From NCBI RefSeq assembly GCF_006439395.2, contig NZ_CP083950.1, forward strand, positions 2,852,001 to 2,916,000: 64,000 bases of DNA, given 5' to 3'. The position numbers and the translations under genes are program-made. The stretch is from Mesorhizobium sp. B4-1-4 (GTDB lineage: Bacteria > Pseudomonadota > Alphaproteobacteria > Rhizobiales > Rhizobiaceae). How positions within the stretch are numbered: position 1 is the first letter of the stretch; every line of letters begins with the position of its first letter. The notes beneath the pieces were generated by a model that saw only the letters and a list, made by a program, of their open reading frames with translations, had not been told where the DNA came from and searched no databases. Shown here in pieces: positions 54,069-63,235 of this stretch.

Positions 54069-55514
54069 CTATCCCCGCATAATGCGATAGACAGTTGCAT
54101 CACCCTCCACACCTCGAAGAGGCGCATCGAAAGCCACGACACGATGGCCCGCAAGCATTTCGCTAACCCCGGGCGCGGAATGGAGCGCCTCGGAAATGCA
54201 GACCTGTCCGGCGTCCGCCAGGGACTGCACGCGCGCGGCGACATTCACGGTCTGGCCGAAATAGTCGAGGTTGTCGTTGAGCGTCACGGCAATCGAAGGT
54301 CCACAGTGGGCGCCGATCTTGAGGATGATCCCTGGCCCGTCATGATCGCTGTTGAAGCGATCGATTTCTTCAAAGATGTGGAGTGCGGCCGAAATCGCAT
54401 CCGACGGCTGCGAGAATGCGGCCATCACGGCATCGCCGATCGTCTTGACCACCGCTCCGGAATGTTGCTGAACCGCCGCGTTGACCAAAGCGAAATGCTC
54501 GCGGACCAAAGCATAGGCGTTGAGGTCGCCCAGGCGCTCGTACATGGCGGTCGAACCCTTGAGGTCCGTGAACAGGAAGGTGATCTGCCGGATGCCGAGC
54601 CCCTCCTTCTCGTCGACACGTTCGGACCGGAAGAGCTGGCGGAAGGTTTGCCGCGCAAGCAGCGCTCCACCGGAAACATAAGGCTCGAAATCGAGCGCCG
54701 GCTTGGTAGTCAGCGCGACGAGCTCGGGCGGCCAGTTGATGACAAGCAACGAACCGCGTGCTGGCCCCCTGTTCGCGACCTCGATGACAATCGGACCAGG
54801 TGGCACGGCTGGCAGCGCCGGCAAGAAGCGTTTGCCGTCATAATCGATCTTCAGAAGTGTCGGCGCCGACGCCGGATCGCCTGATATTGGCACGGCGAAT
54901 GCGGCCTGCGTCCGCACGTTGACGCCCGCGAGAGCGCCCGGTCCCAGGTCGGCGCGGAGCACCGTGGTGGTTCCGGGCGGCAGAAACGTCATGCCCCGAA
55001 CGAAGCCGCGCAGAACGTCGAGAAAGCGAACGCCTTGCCCCGGTAGCCGCCCGTCATGTCCGAAGTGGAGCTTCCAGTGGAAATCCTCGACGGGCAGCGT
55101 CTCGGGATCGTGGTACGGCAGGCGCCGTAACTTCGGCGATACCGAGAAGGTGACCTCGATGAAGTCGTCGAGGTCGGTGTCGCCCGATACGTCGCACAGG
55201 CCACAGACATAGTGGGTCTTCAGCGTGCGCAGGGCGCCGAAACTGTCGAGCACCATCCCGGACTGGGGGCAGAGCACATCCCAGCTCATGTCGAACAGGC
55301 CACAGCGGGCGGCATGAAGGAAGAGGTCGATTGCTTCGGGCTCGGCGATTGCGCGGTCGCGCGCAAAGCTCCGCGGATTGACCCGATAGAGCGAGTGGTC
55401 GTCGGCGTCCCTGATCAGCGTCTCGAATTTCGAGATGACGCGTGGGCTCCAGGCTCGCGCCTGCTCCACCTTGGTCATCTTGCTTTCGAGAAGACGATCG
55501 TTGATTGCCGTCAT
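54069..55514 (-). CDS. DUF5939 / class III adenylate cyclase
   Basis: 481 residues. Residues about 20-290 form the DUF5939 part, which contains 'YVCGLCDVSGDTDLDDFIEV' with a Cys pair. The C-terminal catalytic domain (about 305-480) has 'ITFLFTDLKGSTAMYERLGD' (metal-binding Asp), 'KTIGDAVMAAFSQPSDA' (second Asp) and 'LDYFGQTVNVAARVQSLADA'. Probably makes cAMP. ATG 55514 with GAGGA upstream. Lone gene. Confidence 0.9.
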   Translation of the reverse strand: MTAINDRLLESKMTKVEQARAWSPRVISKFETLIRDADDHSLYRVNPRSFARDRAIAEPEAIDLFLHAARCGLFDMSWDVLCPQSGMVLDSFGALRTLKTHYVCGLCDVSGDTDLDDFIEVTFSVSPKLRRLPYHDPETLPVEDFHWKLHFGHDGRLPGQGVRFLDVLRGFVRGMTFLPPGTTTVLRADLGPGALAGVNVRTQAAFAVPISGDPASAPTLLKIDYDGKRFLPALPAVPPGPIVIEVANRGPARGSLLVINWPPELVALTTKPALDFEPYVSGGALLARQTFRQLFRSERVDEKEGLGIRQITFLFTDLKGSTAMYERLGDLNAYALVREHFALVNAAVQQHSGAVVKTIGDAVMAAFSQPSDAISAALHIFEEIDRFNSDHDGPGIILKIGAHCGPSIAVTLNDNLDYFGQTVNVAARVQSLADAGQVCISEALHSAPGVSEMLAGHRVVAFDAPLRGVEGDATVYRIMRG

Positions 55515-55850
55515 GCCGGATCCTCAACCTTGTCTCGCGACAGCCTACTAAAAAACGAGCGCGATGCGAATGGATGAATTCCTTCGTTGTACGACGGTCT
55601 GTCCAGGAGCCTCAGAACGGCGGGCGGCGCACTGGAGCAGACGCCGTTCTTGAGCTGGCACATTCGCTCTGATGCGCTGGCCGGGCCGCGCTCGCTGAGA
55701 ATTCCCAGGTGTCGGTCACGTTGCTGTGAAGCTGTAACAGCCAGTCGCCGCGGGGCGTACAATGATTTGTCATGGCGAGGCCATCCCGGCGACGGGATCA
55801 AGCTTGTCGCCCATGGCAAGTGTTTGGGATCGAGCCGGAGGAGAAAGCCG
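55515..55850. other. 336-bp intergenic region
   Basis: Divergent gap between the cyclase and a methyltransferase gene. Both promoters should lie in it. No gene or repeat of the window's main families was found. Confidence 0.35.
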
Positions 55851-56927
55851 ATGCTGAAGCGCAACAAGGAGACCCAGCCTGACCAGGAGAAACTGGAGGC
55901 GCTGCTTGGAAAGATGATCGGCGATCTGGGCGCCATCACCACCGGAGCTGCGGTGCTGCTGGGCGACAGGCTCGGCTTGTTCGCGGCCATGAGCGGAGGC
56001 GGCGAGATGACCGCCGGACAGCTTGCCAAAAAGACCGGCACGCAGGAGCGGCTGGTCCGCGAATGGCTGTCGGCGCAGGCGGCGGCCGGCTATGTCGAAT
56101 ATGACGAGGCCGGCGACAGTTTCTACCTCAGCCCCGAGCAGGAGCAGGTTTTCGTCAACGAGGACAGCCCCGCCTTCATGGCCGGCGCGTTCGAGGCCGT
56201 CTCGACGCTGTGGCTCGACGAGGAGAAGGTGCGGGAGGCCTTTCGCTCCGGCAAGGGGTTGGGCTGGCACGACCACAGCGCCTGCCTGTTTCGCGGCACC
56301 GAACGCTTCTTCCGGCCAGGCTACAACGCCAATCTGATCGGCTCCTGGCTGCCGGCGCTCGACGGCGTTGTCGAGAGGCTGGGGAGCGGCATGGACGTCG
56401 CCGATGTCGGTTGCGGCCACGGCGCCTCGACGGTGCTGATGGCCAGGGCCTACCCGAACTCGCGCTTCACCGGCTTCGACTATCACGCCCCGTCGATCGA
56501 GCGCGCCCGTGCCGCCGCGAAGGAGGCCGGCGTTGCCGGCAACACCCGCTTCGAGGTTGCGGCGGCCAAGGATTTCCCAGGCACCTACGATCTCGTCGCA
56601 TTCTTCGACTGCCTGCACGATATGGGCGATCCGGAGGGGGCTGCCAGGCATGTGCACAAGGCGCTCAAGCCGGACGGTACCTGGATGATCGTGGAGCCTC
56701 TCGCCCACGACCAGCTCTCGGCCAACCTCAACCCGGTCGGCCGCATCTACTATGCCGCCTCGACCTTCATCTGCACGCCGGCCTCGCTGTCCCAGGAAGT
56801 CGGATTGGGGCTCGGCGCCCAGGCCGGCGAGGCGAGGCTGCGCAAGGTCGTGTCGGGTGGCGGGTTCAAGCGGTTCCGCCGCGCCACCGAAACCCCGTTC
56901 AACATGGTGCTCGAGGCACGCCCGTAA
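55851..56927 (+). CDS. SAM-dependent methyltransferase with winged-helix N-terminus
   Basis: 358 residues. The first 110 are a dimerisation/winged-helix part as in O-methyltransferases ('AAMSGGGEMTAGQLAKKTGT'). The Rossmann domain has 'GMDVADVGCGHGASTVLMAR' (SAM site) and 'LVAFFDCLHDMGDP'. Substrate unknown; related proteins methylate small molecules. ATG 55851 with GGAGGAG upstream; the longer frame upstream is not conserved. Confidence 0.87.
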   Translation: MLKRNKETQPDQEKLEALLGKMIGDLGAITTGAAVLLGDRLGLFAAMSGGGEMTAGQLAKKTGTQERLVREWLSAQAAAGYVEYDEAGDSFYLSPEQEQVFVNEDSPAFMAGAFEAVSTLWLDEEKVREAFRSGKGLGWHDHSACLFRGTERFFRPGYNANLIGSWLPALDGVVERLGSGMDVADVGCGHGASTVLMARAYPNSRFTGFDYHAPSIERARAAAKEAGVAGNTRFEVAAAKDFPGTYDLVAFFDCLHDMGDPEGAARHVHKALKPDGTWMIVEPLAHDQLSANLNPVGRIYYAASTFICTPASLSQEVGLGLGAQAGEARLRKVVSGGGFKRFRRATETPFNMVLEARP

Positions 56928-56969
56928 GGCCGGCCGGGCAAGGGAGGTCGCGGCTATGTCAAGAAACGC

Positions 56970-57389
56970 CTACGCCGGCAGCGTCGGCTCGGTGTTGGGC
57001 TCCAGCGCCTCTTCCGCCTCGTGATCCTCGCCCAGGATATCGCCGTGCACCGCCAGCGGCCGGCCTATCCAGATCGGATCGACCAGATGGTCGCGCCTGG
57101 GGTTGGTCGTGTTCGGGTGGATGAGGATGCTCAAGCCCCGATGGTTCAGCATCAGCCACGGAACGAGCGACGCGAAAATCTCGTTGGCGAAGGAGACCTG
57201 GTACATCGCCTGGTCATGCGGGCCGACTTGTCTGTCATGCCAGTTGCCCAGGCGGACACGGAAACGCTCCCCGATGCGAAGACGCAGCCATTCGGCATGC
57301 TGCCGCTCGGTTTGCCCGTCATAGTAGATATGGGCGTGATAGCTGGCAATCTCGGCGAGCGGTCTTGGACTGGCGGCATCTTGGTTCAC
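56970..57389 (-). CDS. DOPA 4,5-dioxygenase family protein
   Basis: 139 residues: '[20 protein letters not shown]', '[20 protein letters not shown]' and '[16 protein letters not shown]' contain the conserved His residues of the family that includes fungal DOPA extradiol dioxygenase. Bacterial members have unclear substrates. Start GTG 57389 with GGAGG seven bases upstream. Confidence 0.87.
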   Translation of the reverse strand: MNQDAASPRPLAEIASYHAHIYYDGQTERQHAEWLRLRIGERFRVRLGNWHDRQVGPHDQAMYQVSFANEIFASLVPWLMLNHRGLSILIHPNTTNPRRDHLVDPIWIGRPLAVHGDILGEDHEAEEALEPNTEPTLPA

Positions 57390-57551
57390 GTCAATGTCCT
57401 CCCTTGATGTTCGCGGCGCCCGGCGGAACTATACCCCAAGCACGACGCCGGAGCCTGCCTTACCTGTCTTGCCGCAAAGACCTCTCGATATCGTGTATGG
57501 CCGCCACCTGGGACTTACCCTATCAAATAGACAGCATTTGCCCATTCATAG

Positions 57552-57575
57552 TTCCCGGACAGCGCTGTCCGGGAA
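57552..57575. promoter_or_regulatory. perfect 24-bp palindrome
   Basis: TTCCCGGACAGC followed by its exact reverse complement, in the 380-base gap between the dioxygenase-like gene and the SPFH module. No loop bases, so more like a DNA-binding site than an RNA hairpin. The rest of the gap has no gene. Confidence 0.5.
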
Positions 57576-57771
57576 AGAAATGTGGTCGACAAATTGCCGG
57601 GAGGGAATGGGGTTCGAGCCGCCAGTGATCTCTAAGGGTTTTGGAGCGCGACTGTCGGTGCTTGAGGACGGAGCGTTCCAGGGCGGCGCAAAGGCGCGCT
57701 GAACGGGCGGCGTCCGGTATCATCATCTTCAATCCTGCAATCAACGCGGACCACTGAGCGGGGCTGGTCGA

Positions 57772-58227
57772 ATGTCGTTTGTTGTATTTGCACTCGTCAT
57801 CGCCTTCATTCTTTGGCAGCGGCTGGGCAAGAGCAGGCGCCCGGCAAGAGCCTTGCAAGCCGAGGCCAGCGGCCCCGCTTCGCCGTTGCTGGACCTTGCC
57901 GGCGACGCTCAGGGTGAGGCAATACGAGCCGACCTTGCAGGACTGGTCTCGAACTTCCTTGGCCAGAACGGCCAGGAGCTGATCGGGCAGGCTGTCAGCC
58001 GCGCCATTCGAGAGTCCACGGTCGGGACAGGTGTCGGCCTCGATTCCGCCGGGGCGATGGAGCCTGTCAGGAAGGCGGTTGCGCCAACGAGGACGGCATC
58101 GCCGGCGCGCGACAAGCGGCGGGCCAAGTACCTGCTCGATGGTGACGCCGGCCACCGCCAGCGCACCGACCGGACCGCCCGGCTTCAGCAATCATTCAGG
58201 GGCAAGGGCCTCTGTTCGCCGCGCTAG
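57772..58227 (+). CDS. membrane-anchored hypothetical, first gene of SPFH module
   Basis: 151 residues. One N-terminal membrane helix ('FVVFALVIAFILWQRLG') and a cytosolic part with 'AIRADLAGLVSNFLGQNGQELIG'-type helix, then a Pro/Arg-rich tail. Weak ribosome site at ATG 57772. No family recognised. The SPFH gene follows 60 bases later. Confidence 0.55.
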   Translation: MSFVVFALVIAFILWQRLGKSRRPARALQAEASGPASPLLDLAGDAQGEAIRADLAGLVSNFLGQNGQELIGQAVSRAIRESTVGTGVGLDSAGAMEPVRKAVAPTRTASPARDKRRAKYLLDGDAGHRQRTDRTARLQQSFRGKGLCSPR

Positions 58228-58287
58228 GCGCGCCGCGAGGATCTGGGCACGCGCAGGGCGTGCCGGCACAACGGAGGGGAATTCGAA

Positions 58288-59121
58288 ATGGCGATCACCA
58301 GGCAGGTAATCACGTCGCTGCAGCGCGATGGCACGGACGCGCTCGGCACCCGGACCGTGGCGATGAAGATCGTCGACGAGAGCATCGTTTCCGGCTCGCT
58401 GCTGACCGTCGAAAGCAACCATTTCTGCATCCTGAAATCGCGCGGCGCGGTGCTCAACGTCTACGAGACCGGCCAATATCAGCTCCAGACTCCGGACAAG
58501 CCGCTGGTCGGATCGGTCGTCCAGGGTTTCTTCGGCGGATCGTCGCCCTGGGTCTACGAGGTCATCTACATCAACCGTTCCAAGCTTCTGGTGCGCAATG
58601 AGGGCATCGCGACCAGCGCCGAGATGGCGGAGATGTCCTATGTCGTCGACTACTACATCCACATCGACAGCAAGCAGGAAGCGCTCGATCTCATCACCCA
58701 CATGCCTTTCGCGGGCGCGGTGATCGATACGAAGGAAATCGCCGACTATGCCGGACCCGCCATCGAGCAGGCGATCAACCAGATCATCCAGGTCACCAAG
58801 ATGGAGAACATCAACGAACGGATCAGCGATGTCCGCGAGGCGGTGAAGCTGCACCTCACCGATTTCCTCAAGGTCTACGGCATCATGCTCAACGACCTCA
58901 AGGTCCTGATCATGCCGCGCGACGAGCGCATGCGCGAACTGATCTCGCTGCAGGCGATCGGCTTGAGCCCGATCGAGGCGGTGCGCTATTATCTGGCGTT
59001 GCGCATGGCGGACAAAGGCCTGGTTTCCGCACCCAACGCCGCCGCCGGCGTGCCCTTCAATATTGGCGGCCAGCCCACGGGCTTCTATCCGCTCGGCGAT
59101 GAGGTGGGCGCGACAAGATGA
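58288..59121 (+). CDS. SPFH-domain protein, YdjI/virion-core-like
   Basis: 277 residues. No membrane helix. 'SLLTVESNHFCILKSRGAVL', 'NVYETGQYQLQTPDKPLVGS', 'FFGGSSPWVYEVIYINRSKL' match the N-terminal region of Bacillus YdjI and its relatives; residues 100-240 are the SPFH/band-7 body, ending 'SLQAIGLSPIEAVRYYLALR'. YdjI helps bring a PspA protein to stressed membranes. ATG 58288 with GGAGGGG upstream. Its last four bases overlap the next gene. Confidence 0.85.
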   Translation: MAITRQVITSLQRDGTDALGTRTVAMKIVDESIVSGSLLTVESNHFCILKSRGAVLNVYETGQYQLQTPDKPLVGSVVQGFFGGSSPWVYEVIYINRSKLLVRNEGIATSAEMAEMSYVVDYYIHIDSKQEALDLITHMPFAGAVIDTKEIADYAGPAIEQAINQIIQVTKMENINERISDVREAVKLHLTDFLKVYGIMLNDLKVLIMPRDERMRELISLQAIGLSPIEAVRYYLALRMADKGLVSAPNAAAGVPFNIGGQPTGFYPLGDEVGATR

Positions 59122-59654
59122 GCCGCTTCTACGAGGTCGGACCGCTCGCCAAGGTTGGGATCAACCTGTTCTACGGCTATGGCTACAATTTCTACCGCCA
59201 GGAAAACCAGCTCCGCGCGGACGACCAGCGGGTGCGCCAGATGGCGTCCTCGCTGCTGGCGCGCGCCCGGGCGGCCGTCGACGAGGCCGAGGCCCGGTAC
59301 CGCCGCGAGAACATCCAGCCGCCTTCGCGGGCCAATCCCTTCCCCGATTCCGGCATCGTCGCCAACGCCCAGGCGCTCGAGCGGCTGGGCCGCGAGGTCG
59401 GCGCGCTCGAAGGGCAGATCCGCCATCAGCCGGTGCCGGAGAATGACCGCATGACCCAGCGCTACCGGTTGGAAGCCGCAACGCTCGCCGCCCTGGCGGA
59501 GAAGGACGCAGTGCTCGTCGGCCAGGCCGACCTCTTGCGATCGATCGTCGAAGGAGCTGCCGGCAATGCGATCCTGGCCAACCGGCGCGAGATCGAGGAC
59601 GGCATCGCCGCCATCACGGCGACGTTGCGCGACCGACAATCGTTCCTGTCGTGA
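59118..59654 (+). CDS. coiled-coil partner of SPFH protein
   Basis: 178 residues. After 'VGINLFYGYGYNFYRQEN' a long helix rich in Arg, Glu and Ala follows ('RVRQMASSLLARARAAVDEA') and a second one near the C-terminus. No signal peptide. The start (ATGA overlap) couples it to the SPFH gene. Not a recognised family; a PspA-like or scaffold role is possible from context only. Confidence 0.7.
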   Translation: MSRFYEVGPLAKVGINLFYGYGYNFYRQENQLRADDQRVRQMASSLLARARAAVDEAEARYRRENIQPPSRANPFPDSGIVANAQALERLGREVGALEGQIRHQPVPENDRMTQRYRLEAATLAALAEKDAVLVGQADLLRSIVEGAAGNAILANRREIEDGIAAITATLRDRQSFLS

Positions 59655-59670
59655 GGTAGGGAAACCGCCC

Positions 59671-60111
59671 CTACCTCAGCGAAATGCTCATCCCGCTGAG
59701 ATCGGCGTTGACCTGCAGCCCGACCTGCCTGCCTGTGAGTTGAAGCTCGGCGCCCTTGTCATTGGTCATGACGATCACCTGGGCGCCTCTGCCGACCGCG
59801 CCGCCGCCGCCCGCCGCGCCGTAGACCCCGGCCACGTCGCGGGCGCGCCTGATGTGGCGCACGGTGCCCTGGAAATAGGTCTTGGACACGCCGAAGGCGA
59901 GACCGCCCGAGACACCGCCGATCGAGATGGGATAGCGGCGGCCATGGAAGGTCAGCGTGCCTTCGCCTCCGGAGCCACCGACGAAGAAGGCCGCCTTGTA
60001 GACGGAGAAGCGGATGGTGCCGCTGTCGGCATGCGCGGCGCTGGCAAAGCCCACGCCCGCAACGGCTATCGCGGCAACCGCGACGGAACGAACCCTGGAC
60101 GAAATGTTCAT
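59671..60111 (-). CDS. secreted glycine-rich beta protein
   Basis: 146 residues. A signal peptide ('VAVAAIAVAGVGFASAAHA') precedes a mature part with many Gly and alternating hydrophobics: 'AAFFVGGSGGEGTLTFHGRR', 'SGGLAFGVSKTYFQGTV', 'GVYGAAGGGGAVGRGAQVIV'. It somewhat resembles DUF1134/EipA- and YSC84-like envelope proteins. ATG 60111 with GAGGAG nine bases upstream. Exported to the periplasm; role unknown. Confidence 0.72.
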   Translation of the reverse strand: MNISSRVRSVAVAAIAVAGVGFASAAHADSGTIRFSVYKAAFFVGGSGGEGTLTFHGRRYPISIGGVSGGLAFGVSKTYFQGTVRHIRRARDVAGVYGAAGGGGAVGRGAQVIVMTNDKGAELQLTGRQVGLQVNADLSGMSISLR

Positions 60112-60410
60112 GATGAAGCTCCTCAAGATCGCCGCTTATCCAGTCGGCCGGCACGTCAGCATCAAAGTCAAGGCTAAACAGTCTGGCCCGCCATTGGTTC
60201 CAGCAAGCGCCCAAATCCGGCTTTGGCCCGAACCCGGCTTGGGAAGGCCGCCGCGAAACAAGGCGGCCTGACCATTTGGCCTGCAAAATGCCAAGCTGGC
60301 GACGCTTCCCGAGCCAGTCAGGGACCGTCAGCAGCCCCCGGCCAATGCCCGCGGCCGATCGAGGGCTGGCCACGCTGGCTGGCGCCGCCCGGGACGAGGG
60401 CGCGCCCGGT

Positions 60411-60575
60411 TCAACGGCGTCGAAGGACCAGGAGATAGAAAGCTCCGAACACGCAGACGATCGCGATGTTCACGGCCAGCCGCTCCCAGAACCGGCCTCT
60501 GAGGAACAGAAAATCGGCCCCGACGATGATCACCACCATGCCCAGGACGTAAAGCGCGACTGCTACACGGCTCAT
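60411..60575 (-). CDS. 54-residue two-helix membrane protein
   Basis: Read from ATG 60575 to a stop at 60411. Two hydrophobic segments ('VAVALYVLGMVVIIVGADFL' and 'LAVNIAIVCVFGAFYLLV') joined by 'RGRFWERL', ending in three Arg. GGGAGG lies upstream at a slightly long spacing. Typical of small inner-membrane proteins; no known family. The bases 60112-60410 upstream of the secreted-protein gene hold nothing else. Confidence 0.62.
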   Translation of the reverse strand: MSRVAVALYVLGMVVIIVGADFLFLRGRFWERLAVNIAIVCVFGAFYLLVLRRR

Positions 60576-60779
60576 TGCTGCGCGGCCTCCCTTTCCCGGC
60601 CGCTGAACCAGATAGCGCGCTCGGAAGGCTCCGCAACGGTCCGGCTTGCTGCCCGGCAACCCCACCGCGCCTCCCGTGGCCCCTAGGAATGGCGCGTCGC
60701 CTGCCTTTATTCGAGAAATGCACCGTAAACCGCTGAAATCCTTAACACGATTTTCATTCCACTGCCCTAACACCATGCA

Positions 60780-62774
60780 ATGGCAAGGCATGACGAGCGG
60801 TGGTTTGCTGGCCCCACTCCCCAAGGGCAAAGCGAAGCCGTGGCAACGGGGATCCTCCGCGATCAGTTCGCTGATCTGAGGAAAGGGATCTTCATTTCCA
60901 TGCCTGTCGGCATTGTGCTGTCGGCCCTGATCCTGGCTGTGCAGATGCTTTCCGGCGGCGGTCTGGCGGCGGTGCTGTGGTTTGCGGCGATCAGCATCAT
61001 CAATTGCGCGCGCCTGGCGCTTGCCGCCGCCCAGCCGGACATTTCCGGGAGCGGGCCGAGGCCGGTCAGCGCCCGGCTTGCCCTCTACGGCGCATTGGCT
61101 CTGGTGTCCGGCATTGCCTGGTCCTTGCTGGCTGTGCTGGCGCACGGCTACACCACGCCCCAGGCGCCGCTCTATCTGATCGTGCTTGCGGGCCTGTCGG
61201 CCGGCTCGGTCACCTACTCGGCGTCATACGCACCGGCCGCGCTCAATTTCATGACGCTGCCGCTTTTGGCCGCCGCCGGATGCGTGCTGGCCAAAGGCGG
61301 CATCGAGAACGACATCCTGGCGTTCACCGTCCTGCTTTTCCTCGCCGGAATGGTCAGAAGCGCGCTGATCGGACAGGCCCGCTTCCGCGAGACCAGCCGC
61401 CTCAAATACGAGGCGAGGGAATTCGCCGCCGAGATGGAGCGCAATTCCAGGCGCGATCCGCTGACGAATTTGCTCAACCGGTATGGGCTCGAACAGGCGA
61501 TCGGCCGGCTGGGGCTTTCCGATGGTCCGTTCGTGGCCATGCTGATTGACCTCGACGGCTTCAAATCTGTCAACGACACCTATGGCCACAACATCGGCGA
61601 CGATCTGCTGGTCAAGGTCGCGCGCCGCATTGAGACCCATGCCCCGCAAGGCGCCACGATCGCGCGCATCGGCGGCGACGAATTCGTGCTGCTCTTCCCC
61701 GCCTGCCAATCCGCGCCCGCGACCGACGCGCTTGCCTCGACGCTCATCGCGGCGATCGCGCAACCGGATCCGGCGTTGAACTCGGTGCGTGTCGGCGCCT
61801 CGATCGGCATCTATGTCTCGGACAGGCCGCGATTGACGGAGATGCTGCTCAGGGCCGATTTCGCCCTCTACGCGGCCAAGCGCAAGGGCCGGAACGAACA
61901 CTGTCTCTTCGATGCCGGGCTCGACCACGCGCTCGAACGCAAGCACCACATCGAGCGCGACCTGCGCGGCGCCTGCGAGGCCGGCGCGCTCTGCTCATGG
62001 TTCCAGCCGCTGGTGCGCCTCGACACCAATGCCGTCGTCGGGTTCGAAGCGCTGCTGCGGTGGCGGCACCCGATCCACGGGCCGATTTCCCCGCCCGAGA
62101 TCGTCACCGCGGCGCGCGAAACCGGCCTGCTGCCGCTGCTGACGGAAACGGTGTTCCGCAATTGCTGCGCCATGATCGAGGCGCTGGTGAAAACCGGCCG
62201 CCGCGATGTCCGCGTCGCCATGAACCTGTCGCCGCGCGAGCTTGAGGCCGGCAATGTCGACGACATGATCCTGGACCTGTTGAAGGCGAGGAACGTGCCG
62301 GCGGCGATGCTGGAGATCGAGATCACCGAGGAAGCGCCGGTCGATCGCGACAGGGTCGACGAAAAGGTCGGGCGCCTCGCCGACGCCGGCATATCGATCG
62401 TGCTCGACGATTTCGGCACCGGCTTTTCGACCCTGGTCGCGCTGAAGGACAGCCGGATCCGCAAGATCAAGATCGACAAGCATTTCGTGCGCAACCTCGC
62501 CAAGTCGGTCGAGGATCAGGCCCTGGTCAAGACGGTCATCGATCTCGGCCGCGCGCTGGGCATAGAGGTCATGGCCGAGGGCGTCGAGACGGACGCCGAC
62601 CGCCTGATCCTGCGCTCGCTCGACTGCATGGTGGCGCAAGGCTTCCTCTTCTCGCCGGCCCTGCCCGCGCCCGAGGCGCTGGCCTTCCAGGCAGCCCGCT
62701 CCAGCAATTCGCTCGCTGAAGCCCTCCTCGATCCAGCCTCCCGCCGCAAGCCCCAAAGCGGCAGCGCGGCCTGA
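60780..62774 (+). CDS. membrane GGDEF-EAL protein
   Basis: 664 residues. Six N-terminal membrane helices (35-200) of the MASE type, GGDEF (about 215-380) with 'LIDLDGFKSVNDTYGHNIGD' and intact 'ARIGGDEFVLLFP', then EAL (about 395-650) with 'VVGFEALLRWRHP', 'VRVAMNLSPRELEAG' and 'IVLDDFGTGFSTLVALKD'. Both catalytic motifs are complete, so it may make or destroy cyclic di-GMP. ATG 60780. It is the third cyclic di-GMP enzyme in the window. Confidence 0.92.
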   Translation: MARHDERWFAGPTPQGQSEAVATGILRDQFADLRKGIFISMPVGIVLSALILAVQMLSGGGLAAVLWFAAISIINCARLALAAAQPDISGSGPRPVSARLALYGALALVSGIAWSLLAVLAHGYTTPQAPLYLIVLAGLSAGSVTYSASYAPAALNFMTLPLLAAAGCVLAKGGIENDILAFTVLLFLAGMVRSALIGQARFRETSRLKYEAREFAAEMERNSRRDPLTNLLNRYGLEQAIGRLGLSDGPFVAMLIDLDGFKSVNDTYGHNIGDDLLVKVARRIETHAPQGATIARIGGDEFVLLFPACQSAPATDALASTLIAAIAQPDPALNSVRVGASIGIYVSDRPRLTEMLLRADFALYAAKRKGRNEHCLFDAGLDHALERKHHIERDLRGACEAGALCSWFQPLVRLDTNAVVGFEALLRWRHPIHGPISPPEIVTAARETGLLPLLTETVFRNCCAMIEALVKTGRRDVRVAMNLSPRELEAGNVDDMILDLLKARNVPAAMLEIEITEEAPVDRDRVDEKVGRLADAGISIVLDDFGTGFSTLVALKDSRIRKIKIDKHFVRNLAKSVEDQALVKTVIDLGRALGIEVMAEGVETDADRLILRSLDCMVAQGFLFSPALPAPEALAFQAARSSNSLAEALLDPASRRKPQSGSAA

Positions 62775-62879
62775 GTGGCGGCGGATACGGCTGGGCTGCT
62801 CCGCGCCCGCGCTTCGACGGCGGCAACATGGCTTGCGAGCCGGCGTTTCGTCGTCCTCACAAAGTCATGGCTATGGCAA

Positions 62880-63175
62880 AATGGATTCTTGCGAAGGGGA
62901 CCCCCACCCTAACCCTCCCCACAAAGGGGAGGGAAGCTGCCGCGCGCACCGTCGCTTCCGCCCTGGCTCAAAAAAGAAACATGCTCAATTTGCGAGGATC
63001 AGCGTCGACGGAAGTCCCCCTCCCCCTTGTGGGGGTCCGAAGGACGGGCGAGACCCGTGGCTCGCCCCCGCAAGTTAGGGCTGGGGGTACTCGTAAGGCA
63101 AAAGCAGCGGCCATAGGCGATTGCCTGCCCACAAAGTGGGAAAGCCCGCCAAAGCCGGGACGGAGAGAAAGCGCC
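62880..63175. repeat. mosaic intergenic repeat, uninterrupted copy
   Basis: Order of modules: 'ATGGATTCTTGCGAAG', 'ACCCCCACCCTAACCCTCCC', 'GGGAAGCTGCCGCGCGCACC', 'AACATGCTCAATTTGCGAGG', 'CGTCGACGGAAGTCCCCC', 'GGGCTGGGGGTACTCGTA'. The same modules at 4463-7570 are split by the IS481 and IS4 elements. It fills most of the 461-base gap before the cyclodeaminase gene. Confidence 0.75.
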
Positions 63176-63235
63176 CCACCCTATGCGGTTGCCACCCGCT
63201 TGCTAGTTTGCAGCCCCGCATTGGAAAATGACCGC

